DNA from: Flavobacterium lutivivi
GTDB taxonomy: Bacteria > Bacteroidota > Bacteroidia > Flavobacteriales > Flavobacteriaceae
Length of the DNA: 64,000 bases
NCBI RefSeq assembly: GCF_014642275.1
Contig: NZ_BMIM01000011.1
Location: 40,441 to 104,440, forward strand
Direction: 5' to 3'
Shown piece by piece: positions 9,222 to 20,400 of the stretch. The position numbers and the translations under genes are program-made. Numbering within the stretch: position 1 is the stretch's first letter; the number at the start of each line of letters is the position of its first letter. The notes beneath the pieces are model-generated. The model was not told the origin of the DNA, did no database searches, and worked only from the letters and a program-made list of their open reading frames with translations.

Positions 9222-12038
9222 TTATATACTTAAAATGTAGTTAACTAGTCCATCATCATGCATCAAATTGAGTTTTTTTCGCAAACGATATCGTTTTATT
9301 TCAACACTTCTTATTGAAATATTAAACATTGGAGCTATCTCTTTTGAAGTTAAATTCAACCTTAAATAAGCACATAACTTCAAATCACTTGGGGTTAAAT
9401 TTGGATGTGCAGATTTTATCTTTTTTAAGAAATCTTTATCAGCATTATCAAAAGCTTCTTTGAATTTATTCCAAGAGTCATCATTGGATATGTTTTTGTT
9501 AATAGTTGTAATAACAGATTTAAGGTTTCTGTTTGTAGAGTCGTCAGCTGACTTTTTTAAGTCTTCTTTAATGATTTCAAGTAATTCATTCTTTTTAATC
9601 AAACTCATTGTTGAAACGGCTAATTCTCTATTTTTTGCGTCAACATCTTGCGATAATTGCTCATTTCTCAATTTCATTAACTGTTGCTCGTTCTCAAGCG
9701 CTGCAATCTCTAAAAGGAGGTTGTTTTCTTCGATCAATTTTTCTCTTTGCTTTTGATAATAATTTTGATAAGCTTTATTTATATAAAATGCACTTATTAT
9801 AAAAAGACATAAATAAATAAATTTCGCAAAAAGTGTCAGATACCAAGGTTTATCAATAGTAAAGTAATACGTCTCAACATTATCTTGAACAGTATTTGCA
9901 ATTTTTGCTTTTACTTTAAAGGTATAAGTTCCAGGTGCGAGATTTTTAAAATTAACTGATGATTTAGAACTCCAATCACTCCATTGATTTTGAAAACCTT
10001 CAAGAATATATTGATACTCTACATCAATAAATCTATTGTATTGTGGAACGGTGTAATTAAATGTTAAATTATTTTCATCATGACTTAACTCCGACTCTTC
10101 ATTAATACTTAAATTAATTGAAGGCTTTTCTAACTTATTGACATTAACAGATGTTAAATATACTTTGTGATTTTTTACTTTAAATTCATTTAGATTAATC
10201 ACAAAATAGCCGTCTGTCTTACCCACTAAATATTCATTTCCTGAGATTTGAGTAATGTTTTCATATCCAATCATTGGATTTGTGATTGCAAATGGTATTG
10301 GTATTTTATGCTTTTTTAAGTCATTATTAAAATTACCAGAAGTGAAATAATAGATGTAGCTTTTGGTGAAAATCCACATTTTATTTGACTTATCTACATT
10401 TATTTTACCAGAAATATACTCGTCGTTATCAAAAATACTACTTAAATTATTGTCTTTGACAAAAGTATTTTTAGAGGAAATGAGTTTATATACGCCTTGT
10501 TTGCCTGCAAAATAAATCACACCATTGTATTTTGCTAAACTAATGTGTTTTCCTTTTTTCGGTGATTTTAGTATTTTAAAAGTTGTAGATTTTATTAAAT
10601 CATTACTTAAGGTTACTTCAATTATTCCTTTGTATTCGTGTCCTATATATATTTTTTTATTTCTGTTGTCAATTTCAAAATATCTAGATGAAATATCAAA
10701 ATTTTCAATCTTGTTTTTAAAAACCCAATTTGCTCCTTTCTTTTCAATAACTGAAAGCCCATTATAATTTCCTTGTAATATCAAATTTGGTCTATCAGGA
10801 AAAACATTAAACTTCCATGTTCCAGTTCCCTTAAAAATTAATTGAGCTGAAGTCCCATTTACAACAAATGTTCCTAAATCATGTCCGCAAAACAAAGTGT
10901 TATCATATTCAAACAATGACCAAACTTGCCCCTTCGTGTCATTTATTAACTGAAAACGTTCATTTGAATTACTATTTTTATAAAACAATCCTTGATTTGT
11001 TCCTAAATATATCTTATTGTCAAATTTAATCGATGCATATACAGTACCTAAATAACCCTCATCATCAAGAAAACTTTTAACCGGCGATTGAAGATTTATA
11101 CAGTCAATTCCGTTGTCTAGACCTAACCAAAGATTGTTGTCAGTATCTTCACTAAGAGAAAGAACCGTATTATTACTTAAACCAGAATTTTGGGTTAAGT
11201 GGTAATTAACTTTTCCTGATTTATCCAGTATATAAATTCCATTTGAAATTGTTCCCAATGCAAATCCTCCGTTAGCGAGCTTTTTGGCACTAAAAATTGA
11301 ATTTGGTTTTAATTCATTTTCAGAAAAAAAATGATATGCTTGAACAGTATTATCCTTTAGCTGAAAAATTCCTGCTCTTTCTGTTTGAAGCAACAACCCT
11401 TCTTGACTATCAAAAATTTCTACAATTCGATTGTTTTTTATTCTATCATCTGAGCTAACTAATACACTTTTTCCATTAATAATTTCGAACAAACCTTCTC
11501 CTACTGCTTGGAAATAAATTGAATTATCTACTTTGTAGATTCTGAAGATATTTGCATAATTATCAATAAACTGAAATGTTTTTTTCTTTAAATCATAAAC
11601 ATAAATTCTATTAAACGATTGAAAAAGAACCCAATTATCTATATTGAGTATATTCCAAAAATGTTCATCTTCAATAAGTTTATTTTTAATTTTATTACTC
11701 AAAGAAAAGTACTTCAAAATCCCATCAGGCATTCGTTCCCAATACCCAAATTCCATGTAACAACCGGTATAAATTCTTTTACCAATGACTTTTACTGAAC
11801 GAATAATAGTCTCATTTGGAGAAGGATATAGCGTCCAATTTGAACCATTATATTCCAACAGTCCTTCATTATTGGCAAAATAAGCAAACTGATTTTCATC
11901 CTCAGAAACCATCCAGTTTTGATTTCCAGCACCATAAACATTAGACTTAAACTTGACTATTGGCGGCAAATCTTGTCCATAGAACCAAAATGAATAGAGA
12001 AAGAAAAGAATGAAATATGTGGCTTTTTTTGTTATCAT
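9222..12038 (-). CDS. Membrane-spanning PUL regulator: periplasmic propeller, Y_Y_Y and LuxR-type HTH (PUL 1)
   Basis: A 938-residue one-protein sensor/regulator. It has a signal/anchor segment (1-21), reg_prop-type beta-propeller repeats (about 25-620, e.g. LSLSEDTDNNLWLGLDNGID), a Y_Y_Y Ig-like domain (about 650-735, GTYTFKVKAK), one membrane segment (about 740-760), a cytoplasmic coiled coil (about 765-830) and a C-terminal LuxR/GerE-like helix-turn-helix (LTSKEIAPMFNISIRSVEIKRYRLRKKL). Unlike hybrid two-component systems it has no kinase or receiver, so glycan sensing and DNA binding lie in one chain. It lies directly upstream of susC on the same strand and is paralogous to the PUL 2 regulator at 58058-60814. 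A CGTTTCGTTTTC stretch at 12068-12079, just upstream, loosely resembles the LacI-like operators described below. Confidence 0.88.
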   Translation of the reverse strand: MITKKATYFILFFLYSFWFYGQDLPPIVKFKSNVYGAGNQNWMVSEDENQFAYFANNEGLLEYNGSNWTLYPSPNETIIRSVKVIGKRIYTGCYMEFGYWERMPDGILKYFSLSNKIKNKLIEDEHFWNILNIDNWVLFQSFNRIYVYDLKKKTFQFIDNYANIFRIYKVDNSIYFQAVGEGLFEIINGKSVLVSSDDRIKNNRIVEIFDSQEGLLLQTERAGIFQLKDNTVQAYHFFSENELKPNSIFSAKKLANGGFALGTISNGIYILDKSGKVNYHLTQNSGLSNNTVLSLSEDTDNNLWLGLDNGIDCINLQSPVKSFLDDEGYLGTVYASIKFDNKIYLGTNQGLFYKNSNSNERFQLINDTKGQVWSLFEYDNTLFCGHDLGTFVVNGTSAQLIFKGTGTWKFNVFPDRPNLILQGNYNGLSVIEKKGANWVFKNKIENFDISSRYFEIDNRNKKIYIGHEYKGIIEVTLSNDLIKSTTFKILKSPKKGKHISLAKYNGVIYFAGKQGVYKLISSKNTFVKDNNLSSIFDNDEYISGKINVDKSNKMWIFTKSYIYYFTSGNFNNDLKKHKIPIPFAITNPMIGYENITQISGNEYLVGKTDGYFVINLNEFKVKNHKVYLTSVNVNKLEKPSINLSINEESELSHDENNLTFNYTVPQYNRFIDVEYQYILEGFQNQWSDWSSKSSVNFKNLAPGTYTFKVKAKIANTVQDNVETYYFTIDKPWYLTLFAKFIYLCLFIISAFYINKAYQNYYQKQREKLIEENNLLLEIAALENEQQLMKLRNEQLSQDVDAKNRELAVSTMSLIKKNELLEIIKEDLKKSADDSTNRNLKSVITTINKNISNDDSWNKFKEAFDNADKDFLKKIKSAHPNLTPSDLKLCAYLRLNLTSKEIAPMFNISIRSVEIKRYRLRKKLNLMHDDGLVNYILSI

Positions 12039-12137
12039 TTTTATGAACTAAAATCATGTAAAAATATCGTTTCGTTTTCAAATCACAAACAAATAAAAAC
12101 AGTTTTTACCTTATTATAATCTCTTTGTTGAAATGCT

Positions 12138-12145
12138 TATCTTTG
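12138..12145 (+). promoter_or_regulatory. Bacteroidota -7 element of uvrA
   Basis: TATCTTTG matches the TAnnTTTG -7 consensus and lies 19 bases before the ATG chosen for uvrA. No clear TTTG is present at the -33 distance, so the promoter is supported by one element only. Confidence 0.45.
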
Positions 12146-12164
12146 CAATTATTTGAAAATTTTC

Positions 12165-14960
12165 ATGAAATCTAAAGATATTTCCACTCTCGAGCCAAAA
12201 AAAAATATCATAATCAAAGGTGCTGCAATCCACAATTTAAAGAATTTGGATGTTGCAATTCCTCGTAATGAACTAGTTGTGATTACAGGTCTTTCTGGCT
12301 CTGGAAAATCAAGTTTGGCTTTTGATACGCTTTATGCCGAAGGACAAAGACGTTATGTCGAGAGCTTATCGAGTTATGCTCGACAATTTCTTGGAAGATT
12401 AGATAAACCAAAGGTAGAATACATAAAAGGAATTGCTCCAGCAATTGCTATCGAACAAAAAGTAAATACTACCAATGCCCGTTCAACAGTAGGCACATCA
12501 ACCGAAATTTATGATTATTTAAAATTGCTTTTTGCCCGAATTGGTAAAACTTTTTCGCCAGTTTCTGGAAATGAGGTAAAAAAAGATACGGTTTCTGATG
12601 TTGTAAATAGTGTAAAACAATTTGATTTAGATAGCAAATGGTTGCTCCTTTCTCCTATTCATCTCGAAGAAGGAAGAAAATTAGAAGATAAACTCAAAGT
12701 GCTTTTGCAGCAAGGTTTTGCACGTATTTTGGTAAATAACGAAATGGTTCGTTTAGACCAAATTGAAGAACATTCTCTAGATAATAGCGACATTCTATTA
12801 ATCATTGATAGAATTGTTGTTAAAAACGATGAAGAGTTTTATAATCGATTAGCCGATGCAATTCAAACCGCTTTTTTTGAAGGAAAAGGAATTTGTTATT
12901 TACAGCAATTAGACACCAACATGCGATTTGAATTTAGTTCCAATTTTGAATTGGACGGAATAAATTTTCTTGAACCAAATATTCATCTTTTTAGTTTTAA
13001 TAATCCTTATGGTGCTTGTCCTACTTGTGATGGCTATGGAAATGTAATTGGCATCGATGAAGAGCTTGTAGTGCCAAATACTGCTCTTTCTGTTTTTGAA
13101 AATGCCATTTTTCCTTGGCGTGGCGAAAGCATGAGTTGGTATCGAGATCAGTTGGTAAACAATGCGTACAAATTTGATTTTCCAATCCACAAACCTTATT
13201 ATCAACTGAGTGATGAACAAAAAGAACTCATTTGGAAAGGAAATAAATATTTTACTGGATTAAATGATTTCTTTGCTGAACTCGAAGAAAAAAATTATAA
13301 AATCCAAAATCGTGTGATGCTTTCTCGATACAGAGGAAAAACTAAATGCAATACCTGTAAAGGCAAACGACTAAGACCAGAAGTTAATTATGTAAAAGTT
13401 GGCGGAAAGACCATTTCTGATTTAGTTGATATGCCTATCAAACGATTGATACCATTCTTTGAAGCATTAAGTTTATCAGAATATGATTTTAAAGTTGCAA
13501 AACGATTGCTCATTGAAATCAACAGTCGATTGGCTTTTTTGAGTGATGTAGGTTTAGATTATTTGACATTGAATAGAAACTCAGCTTCGCTTTCTGGCGG
13601 TGAAAGTCAACGTATTAATTTGGCAACATCACTTGGTAGTTCACTTGTTGGTTCGATGTATATACTTGATGAACCAAGCATTGGTTTACATCCAAAAGAT
13701 ACTGAACGACTGATTAAAGTTTTAAAAAATCTTCGTGATTTGGGCAATACTGTAATTGTGGTTGAACATGATGAAGACATTATGAAAGCTGCTAATAGAA
13801 TTATTGATATTGGTCCAGAAGCTGGAACTCATGGTGGAGAACTTGTTGCTGAAGGAACTTTTGACGAAATAGTAAAAAGCAATTCGCTTACCGCTCAATA
13901 TTTAAATGGAAAACTGGAAATAGAAGTTCCAAAAAAACGCAGAAATTCCAAAAATTTCATTGAAGTAATTGGAGCCAGAGAAAATAATCTTCAAAACATT
14001 GATGTCAAATTTCCTTTAGAATGTTTAACCGTTATTACTGGAGTTTCTGGTAGCGGAAAAAGTACTTTGGTTAGAAAAATTTTGTTTCCTGCCATGCAGA
14101 AAAAACTCGAAGGAATTGGCGACAAAGCTGGACAGTTTACTGAGCTTACTGGTAGTTTTTCGCATATAAAACATATTGAATATGTAGATCAAAACCCTAT
14201 TGGTCGTAGTTCGCGTTCAAATCCTGTTACTTATATCAAAGCCTATGACGATATTCGTGACTTGTATGCCAAAGAAAAACTTTCCAAAATAAGAGGTTAT
14301 CAAGCCAAGCATTTTTCGTTCAATGTTGATGGTGGACGATGCGAAACTTGCAAAGGCGATGGGAGCATCAATGTAGAAATGGTTTTTATGGCAGATGTTG
14401 AATTGCCTTGCGAAACTTGTGGCGGAAAACGATTTAAAAAAGAAATACTCGAAGTTGCTTTTGAAGGGAAAAATATTGATGATATTTTGATAATGACTAT
14501 TGATGAAGCATTGATTTTCTTCAAAAACTTTAATCAATCAAAAATTGTTCAAAAATTACAACCATTGCAAGACGTTGGATTGGGTTATGTTCAATTGGGT
14601 CAATCCTCTTCTACTCTTTCCGGTGGTGAAGCACAGCGAATTAAACTAGCCTCATTTCTTGTAAAAGGTGCAACCAAAGACAAAGCGTTATTTGTATTTG
14701 ATGAACCTACAACAGGTTTACATTTTCATGATATTAAAAAACTCTTGGCTTCGTTTAATGCTTTGATAGAAAAAGGCCATTCTATTATTGTGATTGAGCA
14801 TAATTTGGATTTAATAAAATGTGCCGATTGGATAATTGATTTAGGTCCAGAAGGTGGCGAAAATGGTGGGCAACTTCTTGCAACTGGAACACCAGAAGAT
14901 ATTGTGAAAAATAAAAACTCGGTTACTGGAAAATATCTTTTGGATAAAATAAAATCCTAA
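12165..14960 (+). CDS. uvrA: Excinuclease ABC subunit A (UvrA)
   Basis: The product is 931 residues from the ATG at 12165; a TTG four codons upstream is a less likely start. It has two ABC ATPase modules: Walker [10 protein letters not shown] near the N-terminus and GVSGSGKST near residue 630, signatures LSGGESQR and LSGGEAQR, and Walker B segments [13 protein letters not shown] and [13 protein letters not shown]. Zinc-binding cysteine pairs are visible as CPTC/CNTC and CETC/CETC. UvrA loads UvrB at helix-distorting lesions in nucleotide excision repair. Length is normal for UvrA. Bacteroidota often carry two uvrA paralogues and the window cannot show which one this is. Confidence 0.95.
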   Translation: MKSKDISTLEPKKNIIIKGAAIHNLKNLDVAIPRNELVVITGLSGSGKSSLAFDTLYAEGQRRYVESLSSYARQFLGRLDKPKVEYIKGIAPAIAIEQKVNTTNARSTVGTSTEIYDYLKLLFARIGKTFSPVSGNEVKKDTVSDVVNSVKQFDLDSKWLLLSPIHLEEGRKLEDKLKVLLQQGFARILVNNEMVRLDQIEEHSLDNSDILLIIDRIVVKNDEEFYNRLADAIQTAFFEGKGICYLQQLDTNMRFEFSSNFELDGINFLEPNIHLFSFNNPYGACPTCDGYGNVIGIDEELVVPNTALSVFENAIFPWRGESMSWYRDQLVNNAYKFDFPIHKPYYQLSDEQKELIWKGNKYFTGLNDFFAELEEKNYKIQNRVMLSRYRGKTKCNTCKGKRLRPEVNYVKVGGKTISDLVDMPIKRLIPFFEALSLSEYDFKVAKRLLIEINSRLAFLSDVGLDYLTLNRNSASLSGGESQRINLATSLGSSLVGSMYILDEPSIGLHPKDTERLIKVLKNLRDLGNTVIVVEHDEDIMKAANRIIDIGPEAGTHGGELVAEGTFDEIVKSNSLTAQYLNGKLEIEVPKKRRNSKNFIEVIGARENNLQNIDVKFPLECLTVITGVSGSGKSTLVRKILFPAMQKKLEGIGDKAGQFTELTGSFSHIKHIEYVDQNPIGRSSRSNPVTYIKAYDDIRDLYAKEKLSKIRGYQAKHFSFNVDGGRCETCKGDGSINVEMVFMADVELPCETCGGKRFKKEILEVAFEGKNIDDILIMTIDEALIFFKNFNQSKIVQKLQPLQDVGLGYVQLGQSSSTLSGGEAQRIKLASFLVKGATKDKALFVFDEPTTGLHFHDIKKLLASFNALIEKGHSIIVIEHNLDLIKCADWIIDLGPEGGENGGQLLATGTPEDIVKNKNSVTGKYLLDKIKS

Positions 14961-15050
14961 TTCATTTACAAATCTTTCTAAAAGTAGTTTATAAACCAAA
15001 AATTGTTATTATTTTTTCAAATTATTACTGACAATAAACTAGATAATCTT

Positions 15051-15058
15051 TATTTTTG
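15051..15058 (+). promoter_or_regulatory. -7 element upstream of the alpha-oxoamine synthase gene
   Basis: TATTTTTG matches TAnnTTTG and lies 23 bases before the ATG. About 20 bases further upstream is ACTG, a poor match to the -33 TTTG. It gives the gene its own promoter after uvrA. Confidence 0.45.
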
Positions 15059-15081
15059 CACCGTTTTTAAACTACTTTATA

Positions 15082-16341
15082 ATGGTAAAAGATTTATTCG
15101 AAAGAATACAAAACAATAAAGGTCCGCTAGGAAAATGGGCTTCTCAAGCTGAAGGATATTATGTATTCCCAAAACTTGAAGGTGAATTGGGTCCAAGAAT
15201 GCAATTTCACGGTAAAAACATTTTAAACTGGAGTTTGAATGACTACTTAGGATTAGCCAATCATCCAGAAGTTCGCCAAGCTGATATAGATGCTGCGATT
15301 GCTTATGGTGCTGCTTATCCAATGGGAGCCAGAATGATGAGTGGTCACACAAAGTTTCACGAACAACTAGAAAATGAACTAGCTGAATTTGTAATGAAAG
15401 AGGCAGCTTATTTGCTAAACTTTGGTTACCAAGGAATGGTTTCAATCATTGATGCTTTGGTTACTAAAAATGATGTAATTGTGTACGATGTTGATGCTCA
15501 TGCTTGTATCATTGATGGTGTTCGTTTGCACATGGGAAAACGTTTTACCTACCGTCATAATGACATTGAAAGCATGGAGAAAAACCTTCAACGTGCAACT
15601 AAATTAGCTGAAGAAACTGGCGGAGGAATTTTATTCATTACTGAAGGTGTTTTTGGAATGCGTGGTCAACAAGGTAAGTTAAAAGAAATTGTAGAAATGA
15701 AGAAAAGATACAATTTCCGTTTGTTAGTTGATGATGCTCATGGATTTGGAACACTAGGAAAAACAGGTGCTGGTGCTGGTGAAGAGCAAGGTTGTCAAGA
15801 TGGAATTGATGTTTACTTCTCCACTTTTGCAAAATCGATGGCAAACATTGGTGCATTTGTTGCTGCTGATAAAGATATTATTGATTATTTAAAATACAAC
15901 TTGCGTTCACAAATGTTTGCAAAAGCATTACCAATGATTCAAACTATTGGTTCATTAAAACGTTTGGAATTATTGCGTAAATCATCTGAATTGAAAGATA
16001 AACTTTGGGAAAATGTAAATGCATTACAAGGTGGTTTAAAAGCTAGAGGTTTCAATATTGGTGACACAAATACCTGTGTAACACCTGTTTACCTTGAAGG
16101 TTCAATTCCAGAAGCAATGGTAATGGTAAATGACTTGAGAGAGAATTACAATATTTTCCTTTCAATCGTTGTTTATCCAGTAATTCCAAAAGGAATTATT
16201 TTACTTCGAATGATTCCAACTGCTTCTCACACAATTGATGATATCAATGAAACACTTGCTGCATTTGAAGCAATCAGAGAAAAATTAACAAACGGAACCT
16301 ATAAGGCTTTAGCCGAAGCCAACGTAGAAAACGTAGAATAA
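15082..16341 (+). CDS. Alpha-oxoamine synthase (serine palmitoyltransferase / cysteate acyltransferase-like)
   Basis: A 419-residue fold-type I PLP enzyme of the alpha-oxoamine synthase group. Visible signatures are NDYLGLANHP (53-62), the H140 stacking residue in DAHAC, VDDAHGFGTLG with D218 and H220, and the Schiff-base lysine K251 in STFAKSMA. This group condenses an amino acid with an acyl-CoA or acyl-ACP. The extended N-terminus (KGPLGKWASQAEGYYVFPKLEGE) and GARMMSGHTKFH differ from ordinary glycine C-acetyltransferase. In this lineage the plausible products are the sphinganine or capnine base of sphingolipids or sulfonolipids. The amino acid used cannot be read from the sequence. The gene is monocistronic, with its own -7 box and a terminator. 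Confidence 0.75.
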   Translation: MVKDLFERIQNNKGPLGKWASQAEGYYVFPKLEGELGPRMQFHGKNILNWSLNDYLGLANHPEVRQADIDAAIAYGAAYPMGARMMSGHTKFHEQLENELAEFVMKEAAYLLNFGYQGMVSIIDALVTKNDVIVYDVDAHACIIDGVRLHMGKRFTYRHNDIESMEKNLQRATKLAEETGGGILFITEGVFGMRGQQGKLKEIVEMKKRYNFRLLVDDAHGFGTLGKTGAGAGEEQGCQDGIDVYFSTFAKSMANIGAFVAADKDIIDYLKYNLRSQMFAKALPMIQTIGSLKRLELLRKSSELKDKLWENVNALQGGLKARGFNIGDTNTCVTPVYLEGSIPEAMVMVNDLRENYNIFLSIVVYPVIPKGIILLRMIPTASHTIDDINETLAAFEAIREKLTNGTYKALAEANVENVE

Positions 16342-16344
16342 TTT

Positions 16345-16372
16345 AAAACCCTGAATTTTTTCAGGGTTTTTT
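16345..16372 (+). terminator. Rho-independent terminator after the oxoamine synthase
   Basis: AAAACCCTGAA and TTCAGGGTTTT form an 11-bp stem around a short T-rich loop, followed by a T run. It starts four bases after the stop codon. Confidence 0.85.
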
Positions 16373-16451
16373 GTTTATAAAATACTATGACATTTCTCAT
16401 AATAAAACTGCAATTGGATTTCTAACTTTACATGTGTTAAAACCAATTCAA

Positions 16452-16898
16452 ATGAAAAAGAGAGAAATACTAGAGTTAATATTGAACAAACAAAAACAGA
16501 TAATTTCCAATCTAGAACAAACTATTGCGCATTATCATTTAGATAGTAATCTTGATGAAGATGATACTCTTGACCCAGAAGATTACTCACATCAAGATGA
16601 AGCCAGCGAGATGAAATTTCGCCTGAAAGAAATTTTAAATAAAGCCAAAGACGATTATAGTTTTATTAATAACAACCTCAATTCAGTACATCAATCTATA
16701 GAAAATGGTGCTTTAATTAAAGTTGAAGATAACAGTTATATTTTTATTGGGGTATCTATTCCGCCATTTGTAGCAAATGATATCAAAATAATAACTATTT
16801 CGGAGAAAGCACCTATTTATAAATCAATAAAGGACAAAAAAGTTGGAGAAAAAATAGCAATTGGTACTATTGAAAATTCTATTTTATCAATTTCTTAA
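16452..16898 (+). CDS. GreA/GreB-like protein
   Basis: The product is 148 residues from the ATG at 16452. An upstream in-frame start would add 27 residues of unlike character that run through the preceding terminator. The N-terminal half is a charged coiled coil (about 5-85) containing an acidic stretch SNLDEDDTLDPED. The C-terminal half (about 90-148) has an FKBP-like GreA/B pattern, with FIGVSIP, ISEKAPIYKSIKDKKVGEKI and a final hydrophobic strand. Gre factors rescue backtracked RNA polymerase through acidic residues at the coiled-coil tip; whether this divergent relative does so is unknown. Its 3' end overlaps the convergent GyrI-like gene by 12 bp. Confidence 0.6.
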   Translation: MKKREILELILNKQKQIISNLEQTIAHYHLDSNLDEDDTLDPEDYSHQDEASEMKFRLKEILNKAKDDYSFINNNLNSVHQSIENGALIKVEDNSYIFIGVSIPPFVANDIKIITISEKAPIYKSIKDKKVGEKIAIGTIENSILSIS

Positions 16899-17363
16899 TT
16901 TAACAGGAATCCAAATTTCTTCTTCAGAATTTGAGTCGTTATTTTTATATATTTCTCCTAAAATTTCGAATTGTGGATGATTGCCTAGTTCATAATCTGA
17001 ATTTGGTAACCATTCGGTATAAATTGAATTGAAAAATGCTGCAACATTTGCTTGATTTCCTTTATAATTAAAGACTGCATACAGGTTTTCTTGAATTTCC
17101 AAAGTTTCCATTCCATCATGAATATTTTCGAATGATGAAACGGCAACAGCAGCCCATTTTACAAATGGTGTATTTGGTTGAAAATCGAAATTATCAGGAT
17201 TAATTTGAATGTTATACAATTCAGAACCAATTGCATTTTGAATTTCTTTTCTTCTCGGCATAAAACTACTCCACAATTCAAAAGCACGATAATCCGCATA
17301 GGTAAAAGAAAGTTTTTTACCAATGAATTTAGTTTTTGGGAAAGTTTTTATGGTTGGGTTCAT
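16887..17363 (-). CDS. GyrI-like / AraC effector-binding domain protein
   Basis: A 158-residue soluble protein with no signal. It has the two-repeat SHS2-like layout of GyrI-like small-molecule-binding domains: an N-terminal strand FIGKKLSFTYADY, a helix, YNIQINPDNFDF and a KWAAVAV strand. In the second half are YAVFNYKG, a helix FFNSIYTEWLPNSDYELGNHPQFEILGE and a final EEEIWIPVKL. Stand-alone members bind hydrophobic ligands or act as stress modulators; no DNA-binding domain is present. It converges on the GreA/B-like gene with a 12-bp overlap. Confidence 0.75.
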   Translation of the reverse strand: MNPTIKTFPKTKFIGKKLSFTYADYRAFELWSSFMPRRKEIQNAIGSELYNIQINPDNFDFQPNTPFVKWAAVAVSSFENIHDGMETLEIQENLYAVFNYKGNQANVAAFFNSIYTEWLPNSDYELGNHPQFEILGEIYKNNDSNSEEEIWIPVKLRN

Positions 17364-17376
17364 GTTTCAAAATTAA

Positions 17377-17408
17377 AAAAAACCTTCTATTTCTGAAAGG
17401 TTTTTTAC
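17377..17408. terminator. Hairpin terminator of icmF (T run on both strands)
   Basis: AAAAAAACCTT and AAAGGTTTTTT flank a short loop, giving a stem with T runs in both directions. It lies between the icmF stop and the start of the GyrI-like gene, so it most likely ends the minus-strand icmF transcript. Confidence 0.65.
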
Positions 17409-17433
17409 GATTTTTATATTTATCAATTTTAAA

Positions 17434-20400
17434 CTACATATTCCTCCTATACTGCCCACCAACTTCAAACAAACCACTCGTAATTTGACCAAGTGAACAA
17501 TACTTAGTTGCTTCCATTAATTTCTCAAAAATATTTTGATTATTTATGGCTGCTTCTTGTATGATTGCAATTTGCTCTTTTACTTTATCTTCATGTATGG
17601 TGTGAAGTTGTTCTAAAGTTTGAATTTGAAATTGTTTTTCTTCTTCAGTAGCACGAATAACTTCTGCCGGTAAAACAGTTGGAGAACCTTTTGAACTTAA
17701 GAAAGTATTTACCCCAATAATAGGGAATTCACCTGTGTGTTTTAGCATTTCATAATACATGCTTTCTTCCTGAATTTGATTGCGTTGATACATGGTTTCC
17801 ATTGCTCCTAAAACACCACCGCGTTCTGTAATTCTATCAAACTCTCTTAATACAGCTTCTTCAACCAAATCGGTTAATTCTTCAATAATAAACGAACCTT
17901 GAATTGGGTTTTCGTTTTTAGCTAAACCTAATTCTTTATTGATAATCAACTGAATTGCCATGGCTCTTCGAACGCTTTCCTCTGTTGGTGTTGTAATGGC
18001 TTCGTCATATGCATTAGTATGTAACGAATTACAGTTATCATAAATCGCATATAACGCTTGCAAAGTAGTACGAATATCATTAAAATCAATTTCTTGAGCA
18101 TGCAAAGAACGTCCAGATGTTTGAATATGATACTTTAACATTTGAGCTCTTTCATTGGCACCATATTTTAGTTTCAATGCTTTTGCCCAAATTTTACGAG
18201 CTACTCGACCAATAACAGCATATTCTGGATCGATACCATTCGAGAAAAAGAACGATAAATTTGGTCCAAAATCGTTAATATTCATGCCACGACTTAAATA
18301 ATACTCAACGTAAGTAAATCCGTTTGCCAATGTGAAAGCCAATTGTGTAATAGGATTTGCTCCAGCTTCTGCAATGTGATAACCCGAAATAGAAACTGAA
18401 TAAAAATTACGAACATTTTTTGTAATAAAATATTCCTGAACATCACCCATTAATCGCAAAGCAAATTCTGTGGAAAAAATACAGGTGTTTTGAGCCTGAT
18501 CTTCTTTTAAAATATCCGCTTGAACGGTTCCACGAACTTGAGATAATGTTTTTATTTTGATGTCATTATAAACTTCTAAAGGTAAAACTTGATCACCAGT
18601 AACACCAAGAAGCATCAATCCTAAACCATTATTTCCTTGAGGTAATTCACCATTATATTTTGGTCTAGGCAATCCTTTTTTCTTATAAATTTCATTGATT
18701 TTTTCTTCAATTTCAACTTGAAGATTATTTTCAATAATGTATTTTTCACAATTTTGGTCGATTGCAGCATTCAAAAAGAAACCTAACAACATCGGTGCTG
18801 GACCATTAATTGTCATCGAAACAGAAGTCATTGGATGCGATAAATCAAAACCAGAATAGAGTTTTTTGGCATCGTCTAAACAACAAATTGAAACTCCAGC
18901 ATTACCAATTTTTCCATAAATATCTGGACGCAAATCGGGATCATTTCCATACAATGTTACACTATCAAAAGCAGTTGAAAGTCGTTTGGCTGGCATTCCT
19001 AAAGAAACATAATGAAAACGACGATTAGTTCGTTCTGGTCCACCTTCACCAGCAAACATTCTTGTTGGATCTTCACCTTCACGTTTAAATGGATATAATC
19101 CTGAAGCAAACGGAAATTCTCCAGGAACGTTTTCTTGTAAATTCCATTTTAAAATATCACCCCAAGCTTGGTATTTTGGCAAAGCAACTTTTGGAATTTG
19201 TGAATGTGATAAACTCTCAGTATGTGTTTGAATTTTAATTTCTTTGTCACGAACTTTAAAGCTATAAACAGGATTTTTATATTTGTTTACTTTTTCTTGC
19301 CAAGTCAAAATTACTTCCCAATTGTAAGCATCTAAATCCATTTTAACTTTTTCAAATTGTTGTAATAACAATTCCAAAAAGACTTTATTTTCTTCAGTTC
19401 TATCAATAGAAGTTTCGTCTATTCCTGTTTTAGAAATCTGAACTGATTTTTTATTTACAACTTCAATAGTTTTAAAAATTCCGTATAGTTTTTGTGCCAC
19501 TTCAACTTGCGAAAGAACAATTTCGTCATATTTTCTATTGTTTTCAGCAATTTCCGATAAATATCTTGTTCTATGTGGAGGAATAACGAAAATTTTCTCG
19601 CTCATTTCACGAGTAATTTCAAAAGTAGATTGTAAATCAACACCTGTTTTTTCAACAATTTTGTCCATGATACGTTTATACAATGTATTCATTCCTGGAT
19701 CATTAAATTGAGAGGCAATCGTTCCCACAACTGGCATTTCGTCTGGATTAACATCCCAAAGATTATGATTGCGTTGGTATTGTTTTTTTACATCTCTAAT
19801 AGCATCAAGAGCGCCACGTTTGTCAAACTTATTGATGGCAACCAAATCGGCAAAATCTAGCATGTCAATTTTTTCCAACTGAGTGGCTGCACCAAATTCT
19901 GGTGTCATAACATACAAAGAAACATCCGAATGTTCTAAAATTTCGGTATCACTTTGCCCAATTCCAGAAGTTTCAAGGATAATCAAATCATATTTGGCTG
20001 CTTTTAAAACCTCTATGGCTTCGTTTACATATTTTGACAATGCTAAATTTGATTGACGAGTTGCCAAAGAACGCATATAAACTCTAGGATTATTAATCGC
20101 ATTCATTCGAATTCTATCTCCTAAAAGTGCTCCACCAGTTTTCCTTTTTGATGGATCAACCGAGATTAATCCAATCGTTTTTTCAGGAAAATCAATTAAA
20201 AATCTACGCACTAATTCATCTACTAAAGAAGATTTTCCTGCTCCACCAGTTCCTGTAATTCCTAATACTGGAATTTTAGAATTTTGATTTTTAGCATGAA
20301 TTTTATCTAACGTTTCTTTTGCGATTTCAGGAAAATTTTCAGCTGCAGAAATTACTCGTGCAATTGCTGTTGGAACTTTATCTTCTAAATGATTTATTTC

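Noticed and set aside
15082-16341. Gene as glycine C-acetyltransferase (kbl)
   Set aside because: The extended N-terminus and active-site surroundings differ from ordinary Kbl and no threonine dehydrogenase is nearby, so only the alpha-oxoamine synthase group is named.
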